DNA from: Herpetosiphonaceae bacterium
GTDB lineage: Bacteria > Chloroflexota > Chloroflexia > Chloroflexales > Kallotenuaceae
Assembly: GCA_036374795.1 (NCBI GenBank)
Contig: DASUTC010000070.1
Span: forward strand, 1-47,866
DNA: 47,866 bases
Direction of reading: 5' to 3'
In this document: positions 8,106-16,744 of the stretch, in pieces
Layout of the letters: each line of letters opens with the position of its first letter
Numbering within the stretch: position 1 is the stretch's first letter
Translations under genes and position numbers: made by a program
The notes under the pieces: generated by a model
Databases searched by the model: none
Seen by the model: the letters and a program-made list of their open reading frames with translations, nothing else
Told to the model about the DNA's origin: nothing

Positions 8106-8522
8106 TTAGTCGTCGTCGGGGCCGCGCACCACCTGGAACTGCACGCGGCTCTCGCCGCTGAGCACGCTGAGCACGGTGCTGACGATGCTGATCACCAGCG
8201 CGCCGAGCAGCGCGGAGAGGAAGCTGTCGATCTGAAGTCCGATGCCGAAGATCTCGGCCATGCCGCTGGTGAGATAGAGCATGCCCGCGTTGATCAGCAG
8301 CATAAAGATGCCCAGCGTCAGCACCACGAACGGCAGCGCCAGGAAGAGCAGCAGTGGACGGATCGCGGTGTTGACCAGCCCGAAGATCAGCGCGACGACG
8401 GCTAGGCCCCACCAGGGGCCGGTCAGGTTCAGCCCCGGCACGATCGAGACGGCGACCAGGATCGCGATGATGTTGATGGCAAGGCGTAGGATGAAGCGTT
8501 TGAGATTGAATTGATTATTCAT
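8106..8522 (-). CDS. Phage holin family 4-like small membrane protein
   Basis: 138 residues with four hydrophobic helices. MNNQFNLKRFILRLAINIIA, WWGLAVVALIFGLVNTAIRP and LLNAGMLYLTS-like text match the widespread bacterial holin-4-superfamily (DUF360/YvlD-like) membrane proteins. Despite the name these are chromosomal proteins with no proven holin role. The C-terminus is a short charged cytoplasmic tail (ESRVQFQVVRGPDDD). No phage genes are nearby. It is upstream of the GH2 gene on the same strand, 85 bases apart, so the two may be cotranscribed. Confidence 0.85.
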   Translation of the reverse strand: MNNQFNLKRFILRLAINIIAILVAVSIVPGLNLTGPWWGLAVVALIFGLVNTAIRPLLLFLALPFVVLTLGIFMLLINAGMLYLTSGMAEIFGIGLQIDSFLSALLGALVISIVSTVLSVLSGESRVQFQVVRGPDDD

Positions 8523-8833
8523 CGGCTCACGTTACCGATTTCCAAAGGCGCTTGAGCGCCGAAATATTCCGTTTGTATATGATACCACCGCTAGGCCCTC
8601 ACCCCGGAGGCCCTCACCCCGCTTCGCTGCGCTCAGCACCCCTCTCCCGTTGCGACAGGAGAGGGGAAGGATTGTAGCCCCGCGTGCGGTTGCTCCCCCG
8701 CTCCTATGCCGCAGGCCGCGCGGGAAAGGGAACCCGCGCGGGTGGGGAAGGCGGGTGCCCTCTGGGCGTGGGGGTGCGAGCTTACGTCTATTGCGCAACG
8801 ATAGTCCCGGCTTGTATTCGAGCGCACACAAAC
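8523..8833. repeat. Gene-free stretch filled with CCCTCACCCC-type hairpin repeats
   Basis: No gene is seen. It holds two copies of GGCCCTCACCCCG (about 8595 and 8609), then CCGCTTCGCTGCGCTCAGC. Two hairpins follow: CCCCTCTCC/GGAGAGGGG (8639-8666) and CCGCGCGGG/CCCGCGCGG (8716-8741, perfect 9 bp). GGGTGCCCTCTGGG (8754-8767) recurs at 15182. Related CCCTCACCCC elements are at 25799-25874 and 46623-46640. These look like non-coding dispersed repeats rather than regulatory sites. Confidence 0.6.
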
Positions 8834-8857
8834 AGGAGCACTGACACCAGTGCTCCT
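8834..8857 (-). terminator. Terminator after the glutaredoxin-like gene
   Basis: AGGAGCACTG and CAGTGCTCCT form a perfect 10-bp stem around a 4-base loop. On the minus strand it is followed by GTTTGTGTG. It lies 26 bases after the stop of the glutaredoxin-like gene and would close the trp transcription unit. Confidence 0.7.
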
Positions 8858-8883
8858 TATTGATTCAAACTGTTGCGAGGATG

Positions 8884-9219
8884 TTATGCTCGGTTCAGCA
8901 GGCCATGACGCTGCAAGAACGTGCTCAGCGCCTCGTCGCTCGGCTCGGTGATCAGCGTGCCACGATCGAACGAGCGGGCGGAGCGGCCCTGCGGCAGCGG
9001 CGCTGGCTCCTCGATCGGCAGGACCTCGCCTTTGCGGGCGACGACGATCGTTGGGACGCTGCGATGCCCGACCCACTGCTCGACCAGCGTGCCGGCCTCT
9101 TCGTCCTGATCGATATGGATCATGCGATAGGCGACTTGCTTGCTCCGCAAAAATCGCTCCGAACGCATCAGATCGGGGCAGGGAAAGGTGCGCCCGTAAA
9201 CGATAAGCTCTTTGTCCAC
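8884..9219 (-). CDS. Glutaredoxin-like/NrdH-like thioredoxin-fold protein
   Basis: GTG at 9219 is chosen because AGGAGG lies 6 bases before it; longer frames run into the trpD end. The product is 111 residues. It starts VDKELIVYGRTFPCPDLMRS: a thioredoxin-fold strand followed by CPDL, so only one cysteine of the usual CPYC is kept. The cis-proline strand SVPTIVV and HIDQDEEAG linker fit glutaredoxins such as NrdH/Grx3. It probably acts as a cytoplasmic monothiol reductant or glutathionylation factor. It is last in the trp gene row but has its own extended -10 promoter (9252-9260), so it may be expressed independently. Confidence 0.75.
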   Translation of the reverse strand: MDKELIVYGRTFPCPDLMRSERFLRSKQVAYRMIHIDQDEEAGTLVEQWVGHRSVPTIVVARKGEVLPIEEPAPLPQGRSARSFDRGTLITEPSDEALSTFLQRHGLLNRA

Positions 9220-9251
9220 CGAAGTCCTCCTGGTATTGAGTTGCGTTATGT

Positions 9252-9260
9252 ATAATACCA
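9252..9260 (-). promoter_or_regulatory. Extended -10 promoter for the glutaredoxin-like gene
   Basis: On the minus strand TGG-TATTAT, an extended -10 (TGnTATnAT). The predicted start is near 9245, about 25 bases before the GTG, with AGGAGG in between. No convincing -35 is needed for this promoter type. Confidence 0.5.
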
Positions 9261-9298
9261 GGATGCCGCACCCTTCGCATGAGCCGAATCGCGCATGC

Positions 9299-10321
9299 CT
9301 AGGCAGTGGTTCGGCTGGCGCGTACCATCTGCTCCATGCTGCTGTGCGCGGCTCCCTCGTCCAGCGACCTGCGCGCCAGCGCGATGCCCTCGGCGAAATC
9401 GCCCGCGCGCTCGGCGGCAACCAGCGCCGCCGCCGCGTTCAGCAGCACGATGTCGCGCTGCGGGCCGTGCAGCGAGCCGTCCAGAATGCCCCGGATGATC
9501 TGCACGTTTTCTTCGACGGTGCCGCCCAGGATTGCGCCGCGCGGCGCGCGCGGAATGCCCAGCGTCTCCGGCGCGATCTCCTGCTGACGCGGCTCCTGGC
9601 CCGCGCGCACCTCCCAGACCAGACTCGGCGCGCTGAGGCTCATCTCGTCCACGCCGTCGGTGCCGTGGACCACCAGCGCGTGCAGCGTGCCCATGCGGCT
9701 GAGCGCCCGCGCGAGCTTCTCTGCCAGCGGCGCGGAGGCCACGCCGAGCACCTGATACTCGGCGTGCGCCGGATTGGTCAGCGGGCCGAGCACATTGAAC
9801 GCGGTGCGAATGCCGATCTCGCGGCGGATCGGGCCGACGTAGCGCATCGCCGGGTGGAACTTCTGCGCGAACATGAATCCGATTCCGGCCAGATCGAGGC
9901 AGCGCGTCACGCCCACGGCATCCAGCTCGATGTCGACGCCCAGACCTTCAAGCACATCCGCTGAGCCGCATCTGCTGCTCATAGCCCGATTGCCATGCTT
10001 GGCGACAGTCGCGCCCGCGCCCGCCGCGACAAACGCCGCCGTGGTCGAGATATTGAACGTATTGGCGGAGTCGCCGCCGGTGCCGCAGGTATCGAGCACC
10101 GGCTCTTCGTGATAGACGCGCACCGATTTTTCGCGCATCACCTCGGCCATGCCCGCGATCTCGGCGTCGGTTTCGCCCTTGAGATGCAGCGCGGTCAGAA
10201 ACGCGGCCACCTGCGCGGGCGTTGCCTCGCCGGTCATGATCTGCTGCATGACCGCCGCCGCGTCATCTTGCGCCAGATCGCGGCCCTGCACCACCGTCTT
10301 AATTGCATCTTGAATCTGCAT
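9299..10321 (-). CDS. trpD: Anthranilate phosphoribosyltransferase
   Basis: 340 residues, normal family length. It transfers the phosphoribosyl group of PRPP to anthranilate, the second tryptophan step. The PRPP/anthranilate motif is clear: DTCGTGGDSANTFNISTTAAF at about residues 78-98, then KHGNRAMSSRCGSADVLEGLG, and EMSLSAP further on. It follows trpG by 57 bases on the same strand and belongs to the T-box-controlled trp operon. trpC, trpF, trpB and trpA are not in the window. Confidence 0.97.
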   Translation of the reverse strand: MQIQDAIKTVVQGRDLAQDDAAAVMQQIMTGEATPAQVAAFLTALHLKGETDAEIAGMAEVMREKSVRVYHEEPVLDTCGTGGDSANTFNISTTAAFVAAGAGATVAKHGNRAMSSRCGSADVLEGLGVDIELDAVGVTRCLDLAGIGFMFAQKFHPAMRYVGPIRREIGIRTAFNVLGPLTNPAHAEYQVLGVASAPLAEKLARALSRMGTLHALVVHGTDGVDEMSLSAPSLVWEVRAGQEPRQQEIAPETLGIPRAPRGAILGGTVEENVQIIRGILDGSLHGPQRDIVLLNAAAALVAAERAGDFAEGIALARRSLDEGAAHSSMEQMVRASRTTA

Positions 10322-10378
10322 GATCCCTCCACGCGAGATGTGTTCAACATTCGATCCCCTGCCGTCGCCGTGGCGGCG

Positions 10379-10984
<606 letters not shown>

Positions 10985-11009
10985 AGATAGCTCCCAGTCT
11001 GGCGGCACA

Positions 11010-12467
11010 CTACATCGCCTCGGCCAGCTCGATCGCCCGCAGCAGCGCGCGCGCTTTGTTTTGCGTCTCCTGCCATTCGAGCGCGGCCACACTATCGGCG
11101 ACCACGCCGCCACCGGCCTGGACATGCGCGACGCCGTCTTTGAGATAGATCGTGCGGATCGTGATCGCGGTGTCGAGCGATCCGTCGAAGCCCAGATAGC
11201 CGACGCAGCCGGAGTACGGCCCGCGCTGGTCCGGCTCCAGCTCGGTGATGATCTCCATCGCGCGAATCTTGGGCGCGCCGCTGACCGTTCCCGCCGGGAA
11301 GCAGGCCCGCAGCGCGTCGAGCGGCGACAGATCCTCGCGCAGCTCGCCCGTCACCCGCGACACCAGATGCATCACGTGCGAGTAGCGCTCAAGCTGCATG
11401 AACTGCGGCACTTTGACCGTTCCGGGCTTTGCCACGCGCCCGACATCGTTGCGGCCAAGATCGACCAGCATCAGGTGCTCGGCGCGCTCCTTGGGATCGG
11501 CCAGCAATTCCTCGGTCAGGCGCTGATCGTCGGCTTCATCGCGGCCACGGCGGCGCGTCCCGGCGATCGGATGAGTCTCGACGATGCCATCCTCAACGCG
11601 CAGCAGCATCTCCGGCGACGCGCCGATCAGATCGAGGCCGAAGCCGCGCAGCAGATACATGTAGGGCGACGGATTGACCGCGCGCAGTGCCCGGTAGATC
11701 GTCAGCGCGTCGGCTTTGGTGGAGCGGGCGAAGCGCTGCGAGGGCACGACCTGGAAGATGTCTCCGGCGCGGGTATACTCCTTGGCGCGCTCGACGGCGG
11801 CCTCGTACGCATCTCTGCTAAAGTTCGACGCCTCAAAGATCGGCAGCGTCGCCGACTCGGCGGGCCGTGGCTGGACGCGGCTGGTGCCCATCGGCGCTTG
11901 CAGCCGCTCCTGAAGCTCGTTCAGCCGGGCCAGCGCGCGATCGTAGGCGTGGGCGAGATTCGCGCCATCCAGCCGCACATGCGTGATCAGCGTGAGCGTG
12001 TGCCGCAGGTGGTCGAAGGCCGCCAGCGTATCGAAGCGGGCAAAGACGCCATCCGGCAGACCGCCGTACGGTCGGCCTCTGGCGCGCGGCAGCCGCTCGA
12101 AGGCGGTGACAGCCTCGAAGCCCAGCCAGCCAACCGCCCCGCCGCTGAAGCGCGGCAGGCCCGGAAACGAGTGATACGGCCCGTTCGTCGCGGCCAGCCG
12201 CTCGATCGCGAGCAGCGGATCGCCCTCGTCGGCGTGGAGCGCCACGACCTCGCGGGGCTGCATCCCGATGAACGAGTAGCGGCCCATGTGCTCGCCGCCC
12301 TCGACCGACTCGAGCAGACAGGTCGGGCCGTCCTCGCCTGAGGTGAGCAGCACGTATGCGGAGACAGGCGTGAGCGTGTCGGCCAGCAGTTCGACGCTGA
12401 TCGGCATCAGCCCGCGTCGATGCTCGTCTGCCAGCGCCCTGAGTGTTTCAAATGTTGGTGTAATCAT
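11010..12467 (-). CDS. trpE: Anthranilate synthase component I
   Basis: 485 residues from the ATG at 12467. An in-frame GTG 27 bases upstream lies inside the GAACAAAG repeat hairpin and is unlikely. It converts chorismate to anthranilate with TrpG. The N-terminal allosteric motif LLES (CLLESVEGGEHMGRYSFIG) indicates feedback inhibition by tryptophan. Catalytic-domain motifs include FQVVPSQRF, the HPIAGTRRRG block and the GTVSGAPKIRAMEII signature. The start is preceded by no strong Shine-Dalgarno. Instead a long intercistronic hairpin (12476-12547) ends 8 bases before it, which may affect translation. Confidence 0.96.
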   Translation of the reverse strand: MITPTFETLRALADEHRRGLMPISVELLADTLTPVSAYVLLTSGEDGPTCLLESVEGGEHMGRYSFIGMQPREVVALHADEGDPLLAIERLAATNGPYHSFPGLPRFSGGAVGWLGFEAVTAFERLPRARGRPYGGLPDGVFARFDTLAAFDHLRHTLTLITHVRLDGANLAHAYDRALARLNELQERLQAPMGTSRVQPRPAESATLPIFEASNFSRDAYEAAVERAKEYTRAGDIFQVVPSQRFARSTKADALTIYRALRAVNPSPYMYLLRGFGLDLIGASPEMLLRVEDGIVETHPIAGTRRRGRDEADDQRLTEELLADPKERAEHLMLVDLGRNDVGRVAKPGTVKVPQFMQLERYSHVMHLVSRVTGELREDLSPLDALRACFPAGTVSGAPKIRAMEIITELEPDQRGPYSGCVGYLGFDGSLDTAITIRTIYLKDGVAHVQAGGGVVADSVAALEWQETQNKARALLRAIELAEAM

Positions 12468-12475
12468 AGTCGTGA

Positions 12476-12547
12476 GAGAACAAAGAACCGGCAAACAAAG
12501 AACAAAGGTTTTAAGCTTCGGTTCTTTGTTCTTTGTTCTTTGTTCTC
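12476..12547 (-). repeat. Repeat-built hairpin between trpS and trpE
   Basis: On the trp transcript, GAGAACAAAGAAC pairs perfectly with GTTCTTTGTTCTC (13 bp). An inner 11 bp (AAAGAACAAAG/CTTTGTTCTTT) follows, with an 8-base bulge. It begins right after the trpS stop and ends 8 bases before the trpE ATG. It is made from the dispersed GAACAAAG repeat in head-to-head orientation. It may act in mRNA processing, partial termination or masking of the trpE start (inference). Confidence 0.7.
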
Positions 12548-12548
12548 G

Positions 12549-13562
12549 CTAGTCCCGATAATACGTCAGGCCCATCGCCTCTTCGACCATCTCGATCGTC
12601 TCGCTGGCAACGGCGCGCATCCGCGCATTGCCCGCGTGCAGCACCTCCTCGACGATGCCGGGCCGGGCCGCAAACTCGGCGCGTCGCTCGCGGATCGGGT
12701 CGAGAAAGTTATTGATCGCGGCGGCCAGCTTGCGCTTGACCTCGACATCGCCGACCTTGCCCTGGCGGTAGCGATCTTTCAGATCGTCGACCTCGGCGGT
12801 GTTGGGATTGAACGCATCGTGGTAGATGAAGACCGGGTTGCCCTCGACGCGACCGGGAATATCGGCGCGAACACGGTTCGGATCGGTGTACATGCCGCGC
12901 ACCTTCTGCTCGACGGTCTTGGCATCATCGGAGAGCAGGATCGAGTTGTTGAGGCTCTTGCTCATCTTGGCCTGGCCGTCTGTGCCCACGAGCGTGCCGA
13001 CCTCGCTCTCGACATACTCCGGCTCCGGGAAGACCTCGCCATAGACGTTGTTGAAGCGCCGCGCGATCTCGCGGGTCAGCTCGATATGCGCCGCCTGATC
13101 GCGGCCCACGGGCACGGCCTCGGCGCGCGGCAGCAGAATATCGCCGGACTGAAGCACGGGGTAGCCCAGCAGGCCGAACGGCAGTTGATCTTCTTCGATA
13201 TGGGCATTGCGCGCCATGTCCTTGATCGACGGAATACGGCTCAGACGCGGCACCGTCACCAGCATCTCAAAGATCAGATTGAGCTGATAGATCTCTTTGA
13301 CCGCCGACTGGACATAGATCGTGCTGCGCTGCGGATCGATGCCCAGCGCCAGCTCGTCCAGCACCATCTCGTGGATGTTGCCGCGAATCTCGGCGACATC
13401 GGCCTTGGACGATTTGGTCGTCAGCACGTGCAGATCGGCGATCAGGAAGAAGCATTCGTACTGATCTTGCAGGCGCAGACGGTTGGCGTAGGTGCCGACA
13501 TAGTGCCCGATATGCAATTTGCCGGTCGGGCGCGTGCCCGTCAGGAGTCTTCGTTTCGTCAT
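12549..13562 (-). CDS. trpS: Tryptophanyl-tRNA synthetase
   Basis: 337 residues, typical bacterial length. It charges tRNA-Trp in the cytoplasm. Class I signatures are visible: the HIGH-type motif in [20 protein letters not shown] (about residues 8-27) and KMSKS in [13 protein letters not shown] (about residue 197). AAGGAG lies 8 bases before the ATG. It is 21 bases behind the SDR gene and is followed by trpE. Placing trpS inside a tryptophan T-box operon makes sense, since the switch senses uncharged tRNA-Trp. Confidence 0.97.
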   Translation of the reverse strand: MTKRRLLTGTRPTGKLHIGHYVGTYANRLRLQDQYECFFLIADLHVLTTKSSKADVAEIRGNIHEMVLDELALGIDPQRSTIYVQSAVKEIYQLNLIFEMLVTVPRLSRIPSIKDMARNAHIEEDQLPFGLLGYPVLQSGDILLPRAEAVPVGRDQAAHIELTREIARRFNNVYGEVFPEPEYVESEVGTLVGTDGQAKMSKSLNNSILLSDDAKTVEQKVRGMYTDPNRVRADIPGRVEGNPVFIYHDAFNPNTAEVDDLKDRYRQGKVGDVEVKRKLAAAINNFLDPIRERRAEFAARPGIVEEVLHAGNARMRAVASETIEMVEEAMGLTYYRD

Positions 13563-13583
13563 GGGTGCTACTCCTTTAGTCTT

Positions 13584-14363
13584 TCACGATGTAGATTTTC
13601 TGTCTCGGCGGTCGGGCTGTGGAACAGCCTGCCGCGCGACGATCCGGTCGAGCAGCCAGGGCGTAAGCTTGGCGATGTAGGCGAGCGGCGCGTAGTACCA
13701 CGGAACGAAGATCTTGCGGCGTGGCCGACGGATCGCGGCGACGATCGCCCGCGCGACTACTTCCGGTCCCGGCATCGGCACGTTGATGCCCTCGGTCAGC
13801 GGCGTGCGGATATAGCCGGGCGCGATCAGCACCACCGCGATGTTGTACCGGCGCAGCTCACGCGCCAGCGAGTCGTTGAGGCCGCGCAGGCCGAACTTGG
13901 TGCCGGAGTAGAGGCCGCTCACGCCGATCTCGCCCGCGACCGAGCCAATGTTGATGATCGCGCCGCCGCCCTGCCGCCGCATATGCGGCACGACCGCCTG
14001 GATGCAGCGCGCGGGTGCCAGCAGGTTGATCGTGACGATCTTGACCAGATCCGCGTCGTCGCTGGCGACAACATCGGTGCCATCGCCGATGCCCGCGTTG
14101 TTGATCAGCACATCGACGCGGCCATAGGTGTCGATCGTCGTCTGGACCAGCCGGTCGATCTCGTCGCGGCGCGCCACGTCGGTTGGAACCGCCAACGCCC
14201 GACCACCAGCGCGCTCGATCTCGTCCGCGAGCGCTCGAAGCTGATCGGCGCGACGCGCAGCCAGCACAACGGTCGCGCCGTGCCGCGCGAGCTCGTGGGC
14301 GGTCACAGCGCCGATGCCGCTGGACGCGCCGGTGATGAGCACGATCCGATCGCGGATATTCAT
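13584..14363 (-). CDS. Short-chain dehydrogenase/reductase (SDR)
   Basis: ATG at 14363, overlapping the stop of the upstream TIM-barrel gene (ATGA), with AAGGAG 6 bases before it; 259 residues. A classical SDR: cofactor motif TGASSGIG near residue 10, NNAG near 90, catalytic Ser in INIGSVAG and YSGTK (Tyr-x3-Lys) near 155. RR after strand 2 (LAARRAD) suggests NADPH. The C-terminal VPWYYAPLAYIAKLTPWLLDRI is a hydrophobic/amphipathic tail seen in membrane-associated SDRs. The substrate is unknown. It sits between a Trp-specific T-box and trpS, so it should be induced when tryptophan is short. Confidence 0.88.
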   Translation of the reverse strand: MNIRDRIVLITGASSGIGAVTAHELARHGATVVLAARRADQLRALADEIERAGGRALAVPTDVARRDEIDRLVQTTIDTYGRVDVLINNAGIGDGTDVVASDDADLVKIVTINLLAPARCIQAVVPHMRRQGGGAIINIGSVAGEIGVSGLYSGTKFGLRGLNDSLARELRRYNIAVVLIAPGYIRTPLTEGINVPMPGPEVVARAIVAAIRRPRRKIFVPWYYAPLAYIAKLTPWLLDRIVARQAVPQPDRRDRKSTS

Positions 14364-15139
14364 GGCTGCTCCTTCACGACCTGCCACAGACGGCGCAGCC
14401 GCGTCGCATTCTCCAAAATGTAGGATCGGTCGGGCGTGAAGATCTCCAGTGTGATCGTGCCGTCGTAGCCGTGGCGCTGCAATAGCTCGATCTGCTCCCG
14501 CCAGTCGATGTCGCCGACGCCGAGCGGCAGGTGATCGTCGTGGGTTCGTCGATTGTCTGAGATGTGGACATGCACCAGTTTGTCGGCGTGCGCCTTGAGA
14601 AAATCCTCGGTTTTCTCGCCCTTGACATTCGCGTGGGCAACGTCCAGATGAAAGCGCAGATCGGGATGCGCATCCAGCAGGACGCGAAACGCCTTAGGAT
14701 GATTCATCGTGTTGACCACGTTTTCGATCATCACGGTGAGGCCATACTGCCGCGCTTCCTCCGCCAGCCGCGCAAACGACTCGGCGTTCCAGCGGAGCGT
14801 GTCGTCGTAGGTAAAGCCGTTGAGGCCGCGATCGACATGGACGTTGACGTAGTGCGCTCCCAGCCGCGCGAACGGCTCGAAGGTTACGCGCACCGCCTCG
14901 ATCGCCCCGGCTCGCACCTGCGGTACCGGCGAGCCAAACGGCAGATACCACGCGGTGTGCCCGACGATGCCGAGTCCCGTATGTTCGAGCACGGCCTTGA
15001 GCGCGGCGACATCCACCTGCTCGGCGGCGGCGGCGGGGCCTTCCATCGTCAGATCGATAAATTCAAAGCCGTTCTTTGCGGCCCAGCGCGTCTCTGTCAC
15101 TGGATCGACCGCCGGATCGTTCATCATCCCGACCTGCAT
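14360..15139 (-). CDS. Sugar phosphate isomerase/epimerase-like TIM barrel
   Basis: 259 residues, AP-endonuclease-2/xylose-isomerase-like barrel. The metal-binding pattern is visible: Glu in LTVMIENVVN, Asp/His in LRFHLDVAHAN, His in KLVHVHISDN and Glu in GTITLEIFTPDRS. Family members isomerise or epimerise sugars, hydroxypyruvate or inositol derivatives; the substrate cannot be told. It is the first gene after the T-box terminator, about 175 bases downstream, and is coupled by ATGA overlap to the SDR gene. The two may form a short pathway of their own that has been placed under tryptophan control (inference). Confidence 0.85.
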   Translation of the reverse strand: MQVGMMNDPAVDPVTETRWAAKNGFEFIDLTMEGPAAAAEQVDVAALKAVLEHTGLGIVGHTAWYLPFGSPVPQVRAGAIEAVRVTFEPFARLGAHYVNVHVDRGLNGFTYDDTLRWNAESFARLAEEARQYGLTVMIENVVNTMNHPKAFRVLLDAHPDLRFHLDVAHANVKGEKTEDFLKAHADKLVHVHISDNRRTHDDHLPLGVGDIDWREQIELLQRHGYDGTITLEIFTPDRSYILENATRLRRLWQVVKEQP

Positions 15140-15152
15140 TACAACTCCTTAG

Positions 15153-15283
15153 TCGAACAAAGGACCGAAGGAACCAAGAACAGGTGCCCTCTGGGGACAC
15201 AGAGAGCTAAGAACAAGCGAACAAGGGACGAGAGAACAACATTGAACTCGGCACTTTGAGCTTTGAACTCGAAACTCAGATAA
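15153..15283 (-). repeat. Dispersed repeat copy between T-box and first trp-operon gene
   Basis: Contains GAACAAAGGACC, GGAACCAAGAACAGG, GGTGCCCTCTGGGGAC, GAACAAGCGAACAAGGG and TTTGAACTCGAAACTC. It shares words with 41877-42092 and 46598-46670. It forms part of the leader of the trp-operon mRNA after the T-box terminator. No gene is seen in 15140-15300. Confidence 0.6.
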
Positions 15284-15312
15284 TTTTGATTTCACGAGCC
15301 TCACCGGCGATC

Positions 15313-15346
15313 AAAAAAGCCTCCCGCCCCCGAAGGGACGAGAGGC
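15313..15346 (-). terminator. T-box intrinsic terminator
   Basis: On the minus strand a 12-bp GC-rich stem (two G-U pairs) closed by a TTCG tetraloop is followed directly by six T. It starts 10 bases after the T-box antiterminator sequence, as expected for the competing terminator fold. Confidence 0.93.
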
Positions 15347-15655
15347 GATGATCTCTCGCGGTACCACCCTTGTTCGTCGCGGCTTGCGCCGCCGACGCGC
15401 TCTACAGGTACGGCAGACAGATGTTGTCTGCGATACCTAGCGCCCTGATAACGGTGGCGTTTCCGGTGGCTGCTACTGACGATACCACAGCCAAGAACAA
15501 CAAATTGCTCGCCGTTCTTTGGTTTGCTGTATCGCGTTCGTTCCACGACTCATGGGACCATTCACCGCGCTCGTACGTACTGGCCTCGCACCATCTGCCA
15601 GCTCGCTGCACGCCGTGGCACGGCTACTCTTCCCAATCGACGTCGTTTGCTCGTT
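15313..15655 (-). promoter_or_regulatory. T-box riboswitch, tryptophan specifier (TGG)
   Basis: The universal T-box sequence AGGGTGGTACCGCG is present exactly (minus strand, 15357-15370). Upstream are the Stem I hallmarks GGAAGAGTAGC, AGCGAGCTGG and GATGGTGCGAGGCCAGTA (about 15590-15635), and the specifier loop GTGAA-TGG-TCC with TGG at 15558-15560, the Trp codon. The terminator is at 15313-15346. In this family uncharged tRNA pairs with the specifier codon and, through its CCA end, with the TGGN bulge, stabilising the antiterminator. The downstream genes (trpS, trpE, trpG, trpD) agree with a tRNA-Trp sensor. The control is transcriptional because the terminator has a T-tract. Confidence 0.95.
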
Positions 15656-15667
15656 GGATTGAGCCAA

Positions 15668-15696
15668 AGTATAGCATGCGCGATCTGCCGAGTCAA
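15668..15696 (-). promoter_or_regulatory. Strong sigma-70-type promoter of the trp operon
   Basis: TTGACT (15691-15696), exactly 17 bases, then TATACT (15668-15673) on the minus strand. Transcription should start near 15661, just ahead of T-box Stem I. Confidence 0.9.
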
Positions 15697-15726
15697 CGAG
15701 TGCTCGCCGGTCGGATTGACACCGAG

Positions 15727-15749
15727 CGAAGAACCAAGAACCAAGAACA
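15727..15749. repeat. Short copy of dispersed GAACCAAGAACCAAGAACA repeat
   Basis: Sequence GAAGAACCAAGAACCAAGAACA, directly before a possible gene fragment at 15750. Confidence 0.5.
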
Positions 15750-15911
15750 GCGGACGGGTTTGCTGCGGTCGGCGCATCGATCGAGCAGCAGCTTGATTTT
15801 GTGCGCGCGGCGCTGCCGTTGCTGGTCAAGGCGCTCTTCTCGCATACCACCGCCGTGCCCGCACCCGCGCCGCACCGACCGCTGCGAAAGTCGTCGCTTC
15901 AGTCCGCCTGA
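15750..15911 (+). pseudogene. Possible C-terminal gene fragment next to a repeat
   Basis: A 53-codon open frame without a start codon begins ADGFAAVGASIEQQLDFVRA, continues as a helix (ALPLLVKALFSHTTAVPAPA) and ends at a TGA. Its composition looks coding (amphipathic helix, GC-rich third positions), but its 5' end runs into the GAACCAAGAAC repeat. It may be the remnant of a truncated gene; the family is not recognised. The next 270 bases (15912-16180) hold nothing I can identify. Confidence 0.25.
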
Positions 15912-16180
15912 CGATCGACGACCCGCGATGCCGATGGGCGAGGCACTCCGCCATCGCCCCATGAGTTGCCTCTTGATTGAAAAGCCAATTGCTATCGCTT
16001 GACAGATAACGGATAATAGAAACGGAACAGGCACGCCACTTGTCCCGATTTGCATCGGTGTGCTGCGCGTCTTGCGAAGGGCACATGATCACGGAACGGG
16101 GTCGGCTGCCGGGCGCATGAGCCGCTATCAGCCGAGAACATGCGTGGAGACTACCCCAACTACCACAGCCGGACGCCCGC

Positions 16181-16684
16181 CTAGCCTTCTCGATCGCGTT
16201 CTGCGGCTCGTCGTTGCTGAATATGCTGACGAATCTCCGCGCCACGCTCCCAGTCGCGGCGCTCTTCATCGGTGATGATCAAGAGCGGCGGCACAGGCTG
16301 CGGCCTGCCCTGCTCGTCGATCGAAACGAACGAGTAGTATCCGGTGGTGCAGCGCTCGCGCTCACCTGTCAGCGGACGCTCGGCATAGATGTCGATCCGC
16401 ACGATCAGCGAGGTCCGGCCCGTATGGATCACGCGCGCGAACGCCTCGATAATGTCGCCAAGCCGAATCGGCGTGCGAAAATCGATCCGCTCGGTACTGG
16501 CGGTGACAACCGGCTGGCGGCTAAAACGGATCGCCGCGATCGCTGCCGTTTTGTCCATCATCGCCAGCACATCGCCGCCGAACATAGTACCGTGGGTATT
16601 CGTATTGCTCGGTAGAACAATCTCCGCCGTCGAAACACGCACCGTAGGACGCGGCTCGAAGGTAACTTTAGCGCTAGTACTCAT
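16181..16684 (-). CDS. Acyl-CoA thioesterase (hotdog fold, YciA/BFIT-like)
   Basis: 167 residues. It hydrolyses acyl-CoA to free acid and CoA in the cytoplasm. The hotdog active-site region is clear: LPSNTNTHGTMFGGDVLAMM with the conserved Asn/His...Gly-Gly and MDKTAAIAA helix, then VTASTERIDFRTPIRLGDII. This layout is typical of the acyl-CoA hydrolase family with the Asp in GGDVLxxMD. AAGGA lies 7 bases before the ATG. The gene is divergent from the sensor kinase, and the shared upstream region has facing -10 elements (16745-16771). Confidence 0.92.
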   Translation of the reverse strand: MSTSAKVTFEPRPTVRVSTAEIVLPSNTNTHGTMFGGDVLAMMDKTAAIAAIRFSRQPVVTASTERIDFRTPIRLGDIIEAFARVIHTGRTSLIVRIDIYAERPLTGERERCTTGYYSFVSIDEQGRPQPVPPLLIITDEERRDWERGAEIRQHIQQRRAAERDREG

Positions 16685-16744
16685 TGAAGGTTCCTTCTAG
16701 GAGGATTGGCTTCCTACCCTGCATAGAACGCCAACCAGTTTTCT

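Noticed and set aside
8106-8522. Prophage remnant (holin)
   Set aside because: Holin-4-like proteins are common chromosomal proteins; no lysin, tail or integrase genes are near.
15994-16020. Promoter TTGACAGATAACGGATAATAG
   Set aside because: The spacing between the -35-like and -10-like boxes is only about 9 bases and no gene follows on that strand in the right position.
15826-16269. 147-codon minus-strand frame before the thioesterase gene
   Set aside because: Overlaps the thioesterase end, has no Shine-Dalgarno and an unnatural mix of Ser/Arg/Ala; no family resemblance.
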